From: Rhizocola hellebori | GTDB lineage: Bacteria > Actinomycetota > Actinomycetes > Mycobacteriales > Micromonosporaceae | Assembly: GCF_016862955.1 (NCBI RefSeq) | Contig: NZ_BONY01000009.1 | Coordinates: 143,098-207,097, forward strand | Direction: 5' to 3' | DNA length: 64,000 nucleotides | Position numbers and translations under genes: made by a program | Shown here: positions 26,673-35,136 of the stretch, in pieces | How the letters are laid out: each line of letters starts with the position of its first letter | How positions within the stretch are numbered: the stretch's first letter is position 1 | The notes under the pieces: generated by a model | Told to the model about the DNA's origin: nothing | Database searches by the model: none | Seen by the model: only the letters and a program-made list of their open reading frames with translations

Positions 26673-26780
26673 CCTGCTTTGTTTCCCGAGCCCGCCAACA
26701 CCTTCGGCGTTGAACCGGTGAATCCACATCCGCACCGTCCGCGGATCGCAACCCAGAAAAATGCGCAAGGAACTAAGCAT
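26673..26780 (-). pseudogene. relic of an IS630-type transposase helix-turn-helix
   Basis: On the minus strand about 34 codons read LGCDPRTVRMWIHRFNAEGV and then GGLGKQSR. This is the helix-turn-helix plus 'RFN-EG--GL' linker typical of IS630-family transposase N-termini. No upstream start fits and no DDE domain follows; the frame runs into unrelated sequence. It is an inactive fragment at the edge of a lower-GC stretch. Confidence 0.7.
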
Positions 26781-26873
26781 AGGTGGCGTGGCGGGACGAC
26801 GAGTCCTGGAGATCGGCTGCGGCGGTAGTCAAACGTGGGCCGCTGGCTTGTTGTCCGTGGAGGAAACAGAATT

Positions 26874-26904
26874 GCCCTGCTCATGGAGATCCCATGAGCA
26901 GGGC
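26874..26904 (+). terminator. intrinsic terminator (13-bp stem, T-rich tail)
   Basis: GCCCTGCTCATGG ... CCATGAGCAGGGC forms a perfect 13-bp stem with a 5-nt loop, followed by CGTTTATTT. It could end the hexosaminidase transcript read through the IS relic, or be a leftover of an inserted element. The classical T-tail is unusual for this GC-rich window. Confidence 0.7.
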
Positions 26905-26988
26905 CGTTTATTTGCCATCGCCGTAGCAGGCGGTCGACAGAATCAGGAACCTTGTTGAGCCGAGCATCTCTGGAGTAGCAAATGTGCG

Positions 26989-27183
26989 CTATGAGCTTCC
27001 AGGTTCTCGGCTAACGGCGGGTGTCACCGAAGAAATCGGCGGATGCGCCGGATCCGAGGATCCGATGTTTGCCAGAATCACGCCGACAACGCACAACAGA
27101 AGAACCATTGCGATCACAGCAGCGATGACAACTAAAACCTTCTTGGTGGTGCTCCAAGGCTTTCGTTCGGTGTTAGGCGTCAA
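26989..27183 (-). CDS. small single-pass membrane protein
   Basis: The 64-residue protein has a basic N-terminus (TERKPWSTTKK), one hydrophobic helix (about 15-38, VLVVIAAVIAMVLLLCVVGV) and a Ser/Pro-rich outer tail. It lies 46 bp downstream of the secreted protein gene on the same strand, and the two may be co-transcribed. Base composition is lower in GC than the window average. Function unknown. Confidence 0.6.
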   Translation of the reverse strand: MTPNTERKPWSTTKKVLVVIAAVIAMVLLLCVVGVILANIGSSDPAHPPISSVTPAVSREPGSS

Positions 27184-27229
27184 GACGTCGCCACTCCAAT
27201 CGATGCTTGTTGACTGTAGCTACCAGGGT

Positions 27230-27880
27230 CTAGCCGTCGTGATTTTCCAGGAAATAGATCTGGCCCTGAGCGCCGTACGCCCACCTTTCCCAGAAGGTGC
27301 GGTTGTGAGCACATGAGCCCCACAGAGGAATCCAGGCGTCGCAAAGATTCGCGATGGTCTTCACGTCCCAACCACTCCAGCCAGCGCCATAGACCTGGTT
27401 GATCTGGCAACTGATAAATTCGTACGTGGGGTAGCCTCCGTCGATGCCGAAGCAGTTGGCCACCGTGTAGTTAATCCAAGTGCCGTCGCTGCACCAGGTT
27501 ACCTCCGTCCTGGACCAGAGTCCCCCGCCTCCAGCCCATCCTTGATCCGTGGTATGGCCCCAGCAGCTCAAGATGGTGATGGACGAGGTTCCCTTCGGGT
27601 TGCGTACAGGCGGCACTACCTTGGCATCACGGCTGTCGATGAATTGGGGGGCGACGACGCGCAATTCTGCGTGCGGAACATTCTTGTTCAGACCACGAGC
27701 CACGATCTCCTCAGGTAGCAGCGCGCGAAACGAGTGAACGGTGCCGTCAGGTTTGGTAACGGTGACGTGAAGCGGATCGTCGGATCGCGCGTGAGCAGAC
27801 GCTGGCTGGACAGAAATTGCCAGCAAGCCGAAAAGGACGGTAGAAACCAGCGTTCCTGCGAACGCTCGATTGGTTCTCAT
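27230..27880 (-). CDS. secreted hypothetical protein, Trp/Cys-rich
   Basis: The 216-residue protein starts at ATG 27880 (ribosome site AGAAAGGT). It has a Sec signal (1-29, ASA/H). The mature protein is rich in Trp, Tyr and Cys (SCWGHTTDQGWAGGGGLWSR, GYPTYEFISCQINQVYGAGW), with about six cysteines suggesting disulphides. I recognise no family. It lies within the lower-GC scar between two transposase relics and was probably acquired horizontally. Confidence 0.75.
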   Translation of the reverse strand: MRTNRAFAGTLVSTVLFGLLAISVQPASAHARSDDPLHVTVTKPDGTVHSFRALLPEEIVARGLNKNVPHAELRVVAPQFIDSRDAKVVPPVRNPKGTSSITILSCWGHTTDQGWAGGGGLWSRTEVTWCSDGTWINYTVANCFGIDGGYPTYEFISCQINQVYGAGWSGWDVKTIANLCDAWIPLWGSCAHNRTFWERWAYGAQGQIYFLENHDG

Positions 27881-28483
27881 ACATTGACCTTTCTCTGAGG
27901 GTACAGCGGTCAACATCGATCGCTAAAGCGACGAGCGCACCACATCGCAAGTGGGGCGAACCCAGCAGAGACTCATCGGGTTTGGGGCTACAGAAATCTG
28001 GGCAGACGGACTCTCGCGACTGATCACTAACCCGAACACCCTAAGCAAAGGCCGCTTCAATGCAGTGGCAGACATCCTGACATCGCCTCTCCCCCGTATT
28101 CCTCTGCCGGAACATCCCGCGTCCGACTCATCGGAACGCTCCGAGATGGACAGCGTACGAGGCTTGCACGACCTCCATTGCCCCGATTTTGCGCTCTGTT
28201 GGCGAGCGAGGACAGCCAATGATTACGATACGTCACTGAAAGAAGTGATCGACTACAATGTATACCAGGTCGGCCAATGCATGTGTATGCAAGCTATTAC
28301 GCTTATCTCACATAGCGTGAACCATAACGATTAGATAACGCCTGGAGGACATCGGTCAGCACATTAATGATCAACCCTAATCAGGGTGGGCATTCTCTGC
28401 GCCACAGCGCTTTACCGCGCTTCGTCAGCGACCAGACCCGGACCCGGAGTTTTCAGGTTGTTTCATTTTGTCCGGTGGCCCCT
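27881..28483. other. gene-poor, lower-GC interval
   Basis: This stretch of about 600 bases contains no convincing gene. An open frame at 27951-28334 has irregular codon positions and no ribosome site. The part around 28200-28350 is markedly AT-rich for this genome. Together with the flanking transposase relics it looks like foreign DNA left by an insertion. Confidence 0.6.
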
Positions 28484-28770
28484 GATGAGCTGTCGGCGGT
28501 GCGGCAGCGTCATGAAGTCTTTGCCACGGACATGTTCGCTTCTTTGCCCATGCACTGGGCAAGTCGGCAATTGCCAGATCGGGGTCAGTGTCCACGCAGT
28601 CTCCGACACCGCCTCGTGCCCTTTGGATTGGCGGCTGTTCGTCCCGACCTGTTCATCACCACACTGCGACTCGACCCAAAAGCGGCTGCACCGGCCTGAC
28701 CCTCTACCAAATCATCCGCGAACTCCAACAAACTCCTCGCGACCTGAACCGGGCACCCGCTCATTTGCCA
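28484..28770 (+). pseudogene. three-piece relic of an IS701-family transposase
   Basis: Three fragments resembling IS701-type transposases appear in order but in three different frames. An N-terminal piece at 28484-28546 reads DELSAVRQRHEVFATDMFAS. A central piece at 28536-28646 reads TGQVGNCQIGVSVHAVSDTA and then SCPLDWRLFVP. A C-terminal piece at 28687-28728 reads GLTLYQIIRELQ. Most of the catalytic domain is missing between them, so it cannot be active. The end overlaps the stop of the neighbouring minus-strand gene. Confidence 0.75.
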
Positions 28771-29198
28771 CCTTCACGCAGCGGGCTGATGGTCAGCTGG
28801 CGGCAGTGGGCGGCGAGGACGGCGACTGCGCGCGGCGAGGCGATCAGACCGGTCTTGCGTTGATAGCTGAGATCGGCGTGGAGTTCGTCGCCGACCACCA
28901 GCCGTTGCAGCTGCGGGCTGGGGGTGCCCGGTGCCTCGAAGAAGTTCTCGTGGAGCAGGCCGCGGGCGGTCGCGATCGTGAAGCCGGTGACGCCGGCCTC
29001 GGTCAGCGCCCGCGCCAGGTCCGGGCTGGCTACCAGCTCGTCGAGGCGGCCGGCCAGCGCGTCAGGTAGCCAGCTGAGCTCCACCACCAGCGCGCCCTCC
29101 GCGTCGGTCTCGGACCAGTCCCACGCGGGATCGGGCTCCAGCGCGAAGCGCTGGCTGGGCGGAAAGCTCAGCCAGTCGGATGCGATCGGTTCGCCCAC
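28761..29198 (-). CDS. hypothetical protein, 145 aa
   Basis: The protein starts at GTG 29198 and has strong coding character. It is acidic and soluble, with Trp-rich segments at the N-terminus (SDWLSFPPSQRF, DPAWDWSETD) and a helical C-terminal half. The shape is reminiscent of small Imm-type proteins, but no toxin gene is adjacent and I do not assert that role. It is divergent from the sigma factor operon. Confidence 0.65.
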   Translation of the reverse strand: MGEPIASDWLSFPPSQRFALEPDPAWDWSETDAEGALVVELSWLPDALAGRLDELVASPDLARALTEAGVTGFTIATARGLLHENFFEAPGTPSPQLQRLVVGDELHADLSYQRKTGLIASPRAVAVLAAHCRQLTISPLREGGK

Positions 29199-29402
29199 AC
29201 CCGAGGACTCTAGCCCCGGGCGCGATTCGAACCGGGTTTGGTGAACCGTTTGCCCCGCCCTCTACGACAGAGAGGGCGTGGATGGCAGTGACCTCAATCG
29301 GCGGGCCTCGTGGGTTGCCTGCTCATGGCGGGTTTTTCGCTGTATCTTCTTGACGATGCCGCAAGCCTGCCGATCCGCGCCGTGGGTACCGACAGGTCGC
29401 CC

Positions 29403-29942
29403 GTGTTGACGCGAGCGCCGGATCCGCGGGAGGACGCTGAGCTTCTCGCGGCGATCATCGACGGCGACCGGGAGGCGTTCGCCGAGCTGTATCGGCGGCA
29501 CCTGCCGTGGCTGCTGGTGCGCCTCGGGCGCAGGTGCTCGTCACCGGAGCTCGTCGATGAGGTGGTGCAGGACACGTTCGTGGCTGTCTGGCGGTCGGCC
29601 AGGCGCTGGGACCGTCGGGGCGAGGTGGCCGCGTGGATCTGGGGCATCAGTATCCGCCGTCTGGTCGACGCGCTGCGCCGTGGCTGGCCGCCGGCCGGTG
29701 AGCTGACGGAGTTCGCCGGGGTCGAGACGTCGGCCGAGGAGCACGTGCTGCTCGGCGTCCAGTACGGCGACGTCGGGGCGGCATTGGCCAGCCTGTCACC
29801 GGAGCTACGCGCGGTGGTGCAGGCGACTGTCCTAGATGGACTGACAACACGGGAAGCCGCCCAGTTGCTCGGTATCCCGCCCGGCACGGTCAAGACACGG
29901 ATGATGCGCGCCCGCGCCACGCTGCGGGAGCGGCTCGCATGA
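29403..29942 (+). CDS. ECF RNA polymerase sigma factor
   Basis: The protein is about 179 residues. Sigma region 2 (about 13-80) reads DREAFAELYRRHLPWLL, then VDEVVQDTFVAVWRSARRW. Region 4 (about 115-170) carries the helix-turn-helix LTTREAAQLLGIPPGTVKTR. GTG 29403 is preferred because it has an AGG ribosome site and gives the family's usual length; ATG 29325 and GTG 29310 are in frame. It is the first gene of a five-gene operon with an anti-sigma factor and an ABC exporter. Confidence 0.9.
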   Translation: MLTRAPDPREDAELLAAIIDGDREAFAELYRRHLPWLLVRLGRRCSSPELVDEVVQDTFVAVWRSARRWDRRGEVAAWIWGISIRRLVDALRRGWPPAGELTEFAGVETSAEEHVLLGVQYGDVGAALASLSPELRAVVQATVLDGLTTREAAQLLGIPPGTVKTRMMRARATLRERLA

Positions 29943-29955
29943 CGGGGAGGTTGGG

Positions 29956-30777
29956 ATGACCGCTTGGCATCTGGATCCGGAGGCGATCCGCCTGTACGCG
30001 CAAGGCGCCGCCCCGCCGCAGCTGGCCGCGTCCGCCGAGGCGCATCTGATGAAGTGCGCCGCCTGCCGGGACGGGATCTCCGCACATGTCGATACCCGCC
30101 GGGTGGAGGCGATCTGGCAGGAAGTGGCCGACCGGGTCGACGCCCCCCGCCGCAGCTGGCCCGAACGGATGCTGGTCCGGCTCGGCGTCGGCGAGGCGAC
30201 GGCGCGTCTGGTAGCCGCGACGCCGACGCTGCGGGGGCCATGGTTGCTGGCCGTCGCGGGGGTACTCGCGCTCGCGGCTTGGGCGGCCCAGTTCGATGAG
30301 CGCTTCCTGCAGATGTTTCTCGTGGTCGCCCCGCTCGGGCCATTGGCGGGGGTGGCGGTGGCCTTCGCGGGCGGGCTCGACCCGACCCGGGAGATCGGGC
30401 TCGCCGCGCCCTACTCGGGGCTGCGATTGCTGCTGATCCGTACGGCCGCGGTGCTGGCGGTCACGGTGCCGATCGTGGCGGTGGCCGGGCTCGCGCTGCC
30501 TGGCTCGAATTGGCTGGCCGCCGCCTGGTTGCTGCCCACCGCCGGGCTCACCTGCGCCGCGCTGGCCCTGACCGCCCGGGTGACGCCGGTCGTCGCGGTC
30601 GGCGTGGTGGCCATGTCGTGGGTGCTGGTGACCGCCCCGACCGCCCTCGCCGGTCACCTCCACCTCGCCGTGGGCATCGGCGCCCAGCTCTTCTGGCTCG
30701 CCGTAGCCATCGGCGGCAGCCTATGGCTCGCCATCACTCGTCACACCGTCACGATCAAGCTGGGGAGAAGCGCATGA
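29956..30777 (+). CDS. zinc-finger anti-sigma factor with polytopic membrane domain
   Basis: The 273-residue protein has an N-terminal zf-HC2-like domain with the His30-x3-Cys34-x2-Cys37 motif (HLMKCAACRDG), typical of ZAS anti-sigma factors. About six transmembrane helices follow (about 95-265). It should hold the preceding sigma factor at the membrane and release it on a signal. A GGGGAGG ribosome site lies 14 bp after the sigma stop, and the gene overlaps the ABC ATPase by 4 bp. Most anti-sigma factors have one helix, so six is notable. Confidence 0.88.
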   Translation: MTAWHLDPEAIRLYAQGAAPPQLAASAEAHLMKCAACRDGISAHVDTRRVEAIWQEVADRVDAPRRSWPERMLVRLGVGEATARLVAATPTLRGPWLLAVAGVLALAAWAAQFDERFLQMFLVVAPLGPLAGVAVAFAGGLDPTREIGLAAPYSGLRLLLIRTAAVLAVTVPIVAVAGLALPGSNWLAAAWLLPTAGLTCAALALTARVTPVVAVGVVAMSWVLVTAPTALAGHLHLAVGIGAQLFWLAVAIGGSLWLAITRHTVTIKLGRSA

Positions 30778-31634
30778 GCACCGTACGCGTCCATGGCGCG
30801 TCCAAGTCCTTCGGTCGCACGAAGGCGCTGGACAACGTCGACCTCGAAGCGGGGCCGGGGGTGACCGGGCTGCTCGGGCCGAACGGGGCGGGAAAGACGA
30901 CGCTGCTGCGGATTATCGCCACCGTCCTGGCGCCGGACCGGGGCCAGGTGACCCTGCTGGGTCGCGACCCGTCGCGCCCCGACGAGCGCACGGCGATCCG
31001 AGAGCGGCTGGGTTACCTGCCGCAGGATGCCGGCTTCCATCGAGGGTTCACGGTCTTCGAGTTCATTGACTATGTGGCGATTCTGAAGCAGATGACCGAG
31101 CGGCGGGCCCGGCACGACGAAGTCCGCCGGGTCGTCGCGCTGACCGGGCTGGAATCGGTCAGCGCCAAGCGAATCCGGGCCCTCTCCGGCGGAATGCGGC
31201 GGCGGGTCGGGTTGGCTCAGGCCATGCTGGGCGATCCTGCTCTGCTCGTCCTGGACGAGCCGACGGTCGGCCTCGATCCCGAGCAGCGGCTGCGGTTCCG
31301 GGAGATGATCTCCCACGCGGGCGAGGGGCGCACGGTGGTCATGTCCAGTCACCAGACCGAGGACATCACCGCTCTGTGTTCCAGAATCGCCGTGATCCAC
31401 CAGGGCCAGGCGCGGTTCACCGGTACCCCGGCCGAGCTGACCGCGCAGGCCGCGGGTCGCGTGTGGACAGACACGCAGCGCTCGCCCGCCGCATTGGCGG
31501 CCTGGCGCACCGGCGAGGGCGCCTATCGCAACGTCGGCGACCCGCCCGCCGGCGCCGAGCTGATCCCACCCACGCTGGAGGACGCTTACCTCCTGCTCAT
31601 GGGCGAACCCGAGCTGGAGGTCTCCCACTCATGA
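30774..31634 (+). CDS. ABC transporter ATP-binding protein
   Basis: The 286-residue ATPase has Walker A GPNGAGKTT (35-43), Q-loop YLPQDAG, signature LSGGMRRRVGLAQ, Walker B LLVLDEPT and H-loop MSSHQTED. It is of the CcmA/DRR exporter class, fused to no membrane part. Translational overlaps on both sides (4 bp each) tie it to the anti-sigma factor and the permease. Probable role: energising export of a peptide, lipid or drug by the two downstream membrane subunits. Confidence 0.95.
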   Translation: MSTVRVHGASKSFGRTKALDNVDLEAGPGVTGLLGPNGAGKTTLLRIIATVLAPDRGQVTLLGRDPSRPDERTAIRERLGYLPQDAGFHRGFTVFEFIDYVAILKQMTERRARHDEVRRVVALTGLESVSAKRIRALSGGMRRRVGLAQAMLGDPALLVLDEPTVGLDPEQRLRFREMISHAGEGRTVVMSSHQTEDITALCSRIAVIHQGQARFTGTPAELTAQAAGRVWTDTQRSPAALAAWRTGEGAYRNVGDPPAGAELIPPTLEDAYLLLMGEPELEVSHS

Positions 31635-32422
31635 GCGCTGTGGACTCCGCTGTGCGCCGCTTGACGCCGCTGATCGGCCGGGAGGCGCTTCGCCTCGCCC
31701 GGCATCCCTTGCTGTGGCTGGTACCCGTCATAGTCATCGTGACCACCGCCCTTGACTCGGCCAGCAACGGGCGGACCGCTGGTTACTGGTATGGCACCAT
31801 CTTCGTGGCCGTCGCGTTCTTTTCGCCCCTCATCGTGCTTTTCACGGCGAACCTGGTCGCCAGCAGCGCCCGCCGCGGCCGGGCCGAGGAGACGCTGAAT
31901 GTCACGCCGACCACTGACACCCGCCGGGCCTGGGCGATGAGTCTGGGTATAGCGCTTCCGCTGGCCGCCACCGGCGCCATCGCGGCGGGCGCCATGGCTC
32001 TGGTCGACAGCCTCAACGACATCCCGCCCGCGCAGCTGCAGACCGCTGGAGAGCTCGCCCAGCTTCCGTTCATCCTTGCCGGCGCCGGGCTGCTCGGCGT
32101 CCTCGCCGCGCGCTGGCTGCCCTTCGCAGGCGGCGTGCTGATCACCTTCATCATGTCGACCCTGGGCGCTCTCGTCGCGTTCCGCCGCTTCGACTCCGGC
32201 ACCTGGTGGATGTGGTGGTCGACCAGCGCCACCCTCGAGGATGTGGAGGCGCCCGCGGTGCCGGGCGAGCCATGGCTGCATGCCGCTTACCTGGCCGGGC
32301 TGTGCGCATGCGCCATCATCGCCGCCGTCTATCGCGATCGGACACAGTGGAAACGACTGGCCCTGATCGGCGGGCCGGTGCTGGTCGCCACCCTCGCGCT
32401 CGGCTGGCTCCAACTGCGATGA
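31631..32422 (+). CDS. ABC transporter membrane subunit
   Basis: The 263-residue protein has six predicted transmembrane helices, and ARRGRAEETLNVTPT lies in a cytoplasmic loop, as in ABC-2-type exporters. It overlaps the ATPase and the next gene by 4 bp each, so the three products are made in step. The substrate is unknown. Confidence 0.85.
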   Translation: MSAVDSAVRRLTPLIGREALRLARHPLLWLVPVIVIVTTALDSASNGRTAGYWYGTIFVAVAFFSPLIVLFTANLVASSARRGRAEETLNVTPTTDTRRAWAMSLGIALPLAATGAIAAGAMALVDSLNDIPPAQLQTAGELAQLPFILAGAGLLGVLAARWLPFAGGVLITFIMSTLGALVAFRRFDSGTWWMWWSTSATLEDVEAPAVPGEPWLHAAYLAGLCACAIIAAVYRDRTQWKRLALIGGPVLVATLALGWLQLR

Positions 32423-33078
32423 AACCGTTCGTGGCTTGGGAACTCGTCCGCCGCGGACACCTGGTGCGCAGCCTGCGCCTGGCCCCGTTGGTGACCACCG
32501 TCGCCGCCGTCGCCGCGTTCCTGTTGGCACGCCGCGGCGACACGCACGACGCCATCGGAGACCTTCGCGTTCTGGGCTTGTTGTTAGCTCTGGGTACCGG
32601 ATACGCGCTCGACGACGGCGCGGCGATCACGCTCCAGGCCAGCCCATACAGCCTGGCCCGCCGGCACTGGCTGCGCCTGGGCTGCGCCCTGGCCGTTGTC
32701 ATTCCACTGTGGACAGCCATCCTCGCCCACTTCCTCCCCTCGGCGCCGGCCGAGAATCGCTGGCGGCTCGGCCTCGGCCTCACCGTCGAGCTCGCCGCCG
32801 CACTCGCCGTAATCTGGGCGGTGGCCGCGTGGGGCCGTCGCTACGGATTCGACCACCCGGGCATCATCACCACTCCCACCCTGCTGGCCTTCCTGTTGCT
32901 GACGGTGTCGATTCCCGAGGCGCCCATGCTGGTCGGCTTCGGTCCACAATGGACAGAGGCTCACCTGCGATGGTCGGGCATCCTGGTCGCCGCGACCTGC
33001 CTGCTGGTGGCCGCGATGCGCGACCCGGCAGCGCGCTGGCGCGCTACCGGGCCCCCACCCAGACAAGCAGGTGGGTGA
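32419..33078 (+). CDS. second ABC transporter membrane subunit
   Basis: The 219-residue protein has about six hydrophobic helices and no recognised motif. It is translationally coupled to the preceding permease and ends the sigma/anti-sigma/ABC operon. It probably forms a heterodimeric membrane domain with it. Its 3' end overlaps the relic regulator gene on the other strand by about 35 bp. Confidence 0.8.
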   Translation: MKPFVAWELVRRGHLVRSLRLAPLVTTVAAVAAFLLARRGDTHDAIGDLRVLGLLLALGTGYALDDGAAITLQASPYSLARRHWLRLGCALAVVIPLWTAILAHFLPSAPAENRWRLGLGLTVELAAALAVIWAVAAWGRRYGFDHPGIITTPTLLAFLLLTVSIPEAPMLVGFGPQWTEAHLRWSGILVAATCLLVAAMRDPAARWRATGPPPRQAGG

Positions 33079-33540
33079 GGTGGGCGCGGATGGTGGGGAC
33101 TCTGAAGCCGAGACCGGTCAGCGCGTTCATTTCGGCGGGGTTGTTGCCAAGGTGGCTGCCGGGCGGCCGGCGAATCCAGCCGGATCCTGCGGCAGCCGAT
33201 CCTTGACTGTGACCACATTGGAGGCTTCGGCCTGCCCCAGAACACGCCGCAGGGCGTGCTGCCAGGTGGCGATCACCTGTCGCTGGTCGCCGACAATGGC
33301 CGCAACGACCGCGACTACCAGATCTTCGTCGATTCGCTGCCGTGACGGGGCGAAACACCGGCCGACCGTGGCGCGAGAGGGCCACTCATTCGGCGGCCGG
33401 CCGGCCTTCCGCCAGGCATCACGCACCCGCTGCGTGATTTGTGAGATGGACGGATTGCCGTACCAGAGTTTCAGCGATCGTAGCGCGGAGATGAACTCCT
33501 CCAACGAGTTTGCCCGTGCTGGTGCTGGCGCCGATTCCAT
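33044..33540 (-). pseudogene. decayed NB-ARC/TPR regulator gene
   Basis: The first 125 codons match the N-terminal domain of the intact regulator at 41426-44182 (LKLWYGNPSISQITQRVRDA against LKVWAGNPSYERITDRINTT; RLPQDPAGFAGR against ALPQDLATFIGR). The sequence then jumps to a TPR-region piece (LGNNPAEMNALTGLG; LGNSPAEMNALNGLG in the intact gene) and finally to a C-terminal piece (TIRAHL; TIRGHL). The frame changes between pieces and the NTPase core is absent. This is a deletion relic of a paralogue. Confidence 0.8.
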
Positions 33541-33637
33541 TGTTCAACCCCCCTGTGGCCAAGCTGTCTTCACATCGCTTAGCAAGACGCTCGCCGATGC
33601 CTCGGCGGAGGGAGACAGATTTCTGACCCCCGCGCGA

Positions 33638-33675
33638 ACAGCCGGTGGTGGCAGGTTGCCTGCACCACCGGCTGT
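33638..33675 (-). terminator. 13-bp stem-loop terminator of the nuclease gene
   Basis: ACAGCCGGTGGTG ... CACCACCGGCTGT pair perfectly, with an inner CAGG/CCTG stem. The hairpin lies 22 bp past the stop codon of the NucA/NucB-like gene on the minus strand. No T-run follows. Confidence 0.65.
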
Positions 33676-33696
33676 CCCGGCCATGTTCAGCGATAG

Positions 33697-34941
33697 CTAC
33701 GGCGCGTTGCCCACCTGGAATTTGTCACCGTCCAGGATTCGCTCGTCGCTGTAGAACGCACCGAGCAGCCCGCCGGCCGACGAGTTCTGGGCGGCCGGAA
33801 TGAAGCAGCGGCTCCACCCGTTCGGGCCGGTCTGCGGCGGATCGGGCATCTGGCACCCGGCGATGCTGCGGGCTTGGATTGCGCCGCTCGTGTAGGCACC
33901 CTCGCGGGTGCTGCGGAAGGGATATTCGTCGCACTGATATCCGGCCGGGCGGGGCAGCACGGTCGAAGGCGGGCAGGCCATTGAGCCGTTCCTGTCCACC
34001 AAGAGCGGATCGTCAAGCTTCGTCAGGTAGGTACCCGAGGCGATCCGGCCCGGCAGGCCGGATAGCTGCGCCTGGGTAAAGTGCCAGACGAACCACGGAT
34101 TCCTGGCGTAGGAGAACCACGCGTAGCCGGGGATGTTGCCGAAAACGCAGCCGGGGAGACGGTTGCCGATGACATTGTCGCAGCGGTAAGCGGCCAGGCC
34201 GAGTGACGTCAGCAACGGCCGGGTCCACTTGGATGAGCCGATGGTCAGCGCCCAGTAGCCACCTAGGCCCCTGTGGATCGAGCCGGGAGTAACGCCCGCC
34301 TGGAAGCTGCCGGTGCCGCGCCAGGTGTCGATCCCGGTTTGCACGATGCTTCCCGACCCGTTGCAGACGACGCAGCCGACGAGATTGCCGGTGACGATCT
34401 CAGGGAACCCGGTCCCGGTGTGGCTCCATACCCACATGCCGATGGTCGAGTACCAGGTCGCCCCCGACGCGCTCATCTCCAGGATCGCGTGCATGTTCGC
34501 TGTTCCGACGACTATGCCGGTGGGGATCTCCACCACCACGATGTCGAATTGCTGATGGCTGCAGGCATCGCGCCGACCCGACGCCCACCAGCCCGTGTTG
34601 GGTGGCGCTGTCTGTTCGCATCGAGGTGTTATCACCTGGACAGCTTTTTGCTGCTCGATCGTCAACGGCTCCGGTGTCCGGTCGAGCTCGATGCTCGTAC
34701 ACGTCGACGTCTGTGTCACGCCGCTTGCCCGCGCCTGCTGGACCGCGGCCGCGCAGTCGGCAGGGCTTTGCGAGCCCGTCGGCTGCAGCCCTTCCAGATG
34801 CTGCCACCTAGGCGGAGTCAGTGTGCTTACCGGCGCGATCTGCGAGTCCGTTGATGCTGGCTGGCTGGCGCCGGCCGCGGCCACCGGTGACATGGCGGCC
34901 ATCAGTGCGGCGAGCATCAGTAGAGCGAACTTCCCTTTCAT
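33697..34941 (-). CDS. secreted protein with C-terminal NucA/NucB-type DNase domain
   Basis: The 414-residue protein has a Sec signal (1-25) and a ribosome site GGAGGA. The N-terminal 280 residues form a Trp/Gly-rich region with four or more cysteines that I do not recognise. The C-terminus (about 300-414) matches the NucA/NucB deoxyribonuclease pattern: CPPSTVLPRPAGYQCDEYPF, FRSTREGAYTSG, then PAAQNSSAGGLLGAFY and ERILDGDKFQV. Family members are secreted DNases or endonuclease toxins. Catalytic residues are inferred from the motifs. The large novel N-terminal region suggests a delivery or binding module. Confidence 0.88.
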   Translation of the reverse strand: MKGKFALLMLAALMAAMSPVAAAGASQPASTDSQIAPVSTLTPPRWQHLEGLQPTGSQSPADCAAAVQQARASGVTQTSTCTSIELDRTPEPLTIEQQKAVQVITPRCEQTAPPNTGWWASGRRDACSHQQFDIVVVEIPTGIVVGTANMHAILEMSASGATWYSTIGMWVWSHTGTGFPEIVTGNLVGCVVCNGSGSIVQTGIDTWRGTGSFQAGVTPGSIHRGLGGYWALTIGSSKWTRPLLTSLGLAAYRCDNVIGNRLPGCVFGNIPGYAWFSYARNPWFVWHFTQAQLSGLPGRIASGTYLTKLDDPLLVDRNGSMACPPSTVLPRPAGYQCDEYPFRSTREGAYTSGAIQARSIAGCQMPDPPQTGPNGWSRCFIPAAQNSSAGGLLGAFYSDERILDGDKFQVGNAP

Positions 34942-35136
34942 TCTTCCTCCGGATCGTCATGGGACTTGTGGATCCGAAGTTAGGTTTGGCTCCTTATGGT
35001 TTGGTTACCCGAAACCTTCCGCCGCAGCCCATCCACCCCAAGCGCCCTGTGTCGGATAGACGTCCGTGATTGGTTTGCCGTTTCCCCGGATACCCGGGCA
35101 GGATGGGATCGGTCGGGGGAACTGGGGAGAAAAGCG

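Noticed and set aside
27951..28334. 127-codon plus-strand open frame
   Set aside because: It has irregular third-position composition, no ribosome site and no recognisable motif, and it sits in AT-enriched relic DNA.
29222..29262. tRNA-like GATTCGAACC element
   Set aside because: The T-loop-like 10-mer is present, but no acceptor, D or anticodon stems can be paired around it on either strand.
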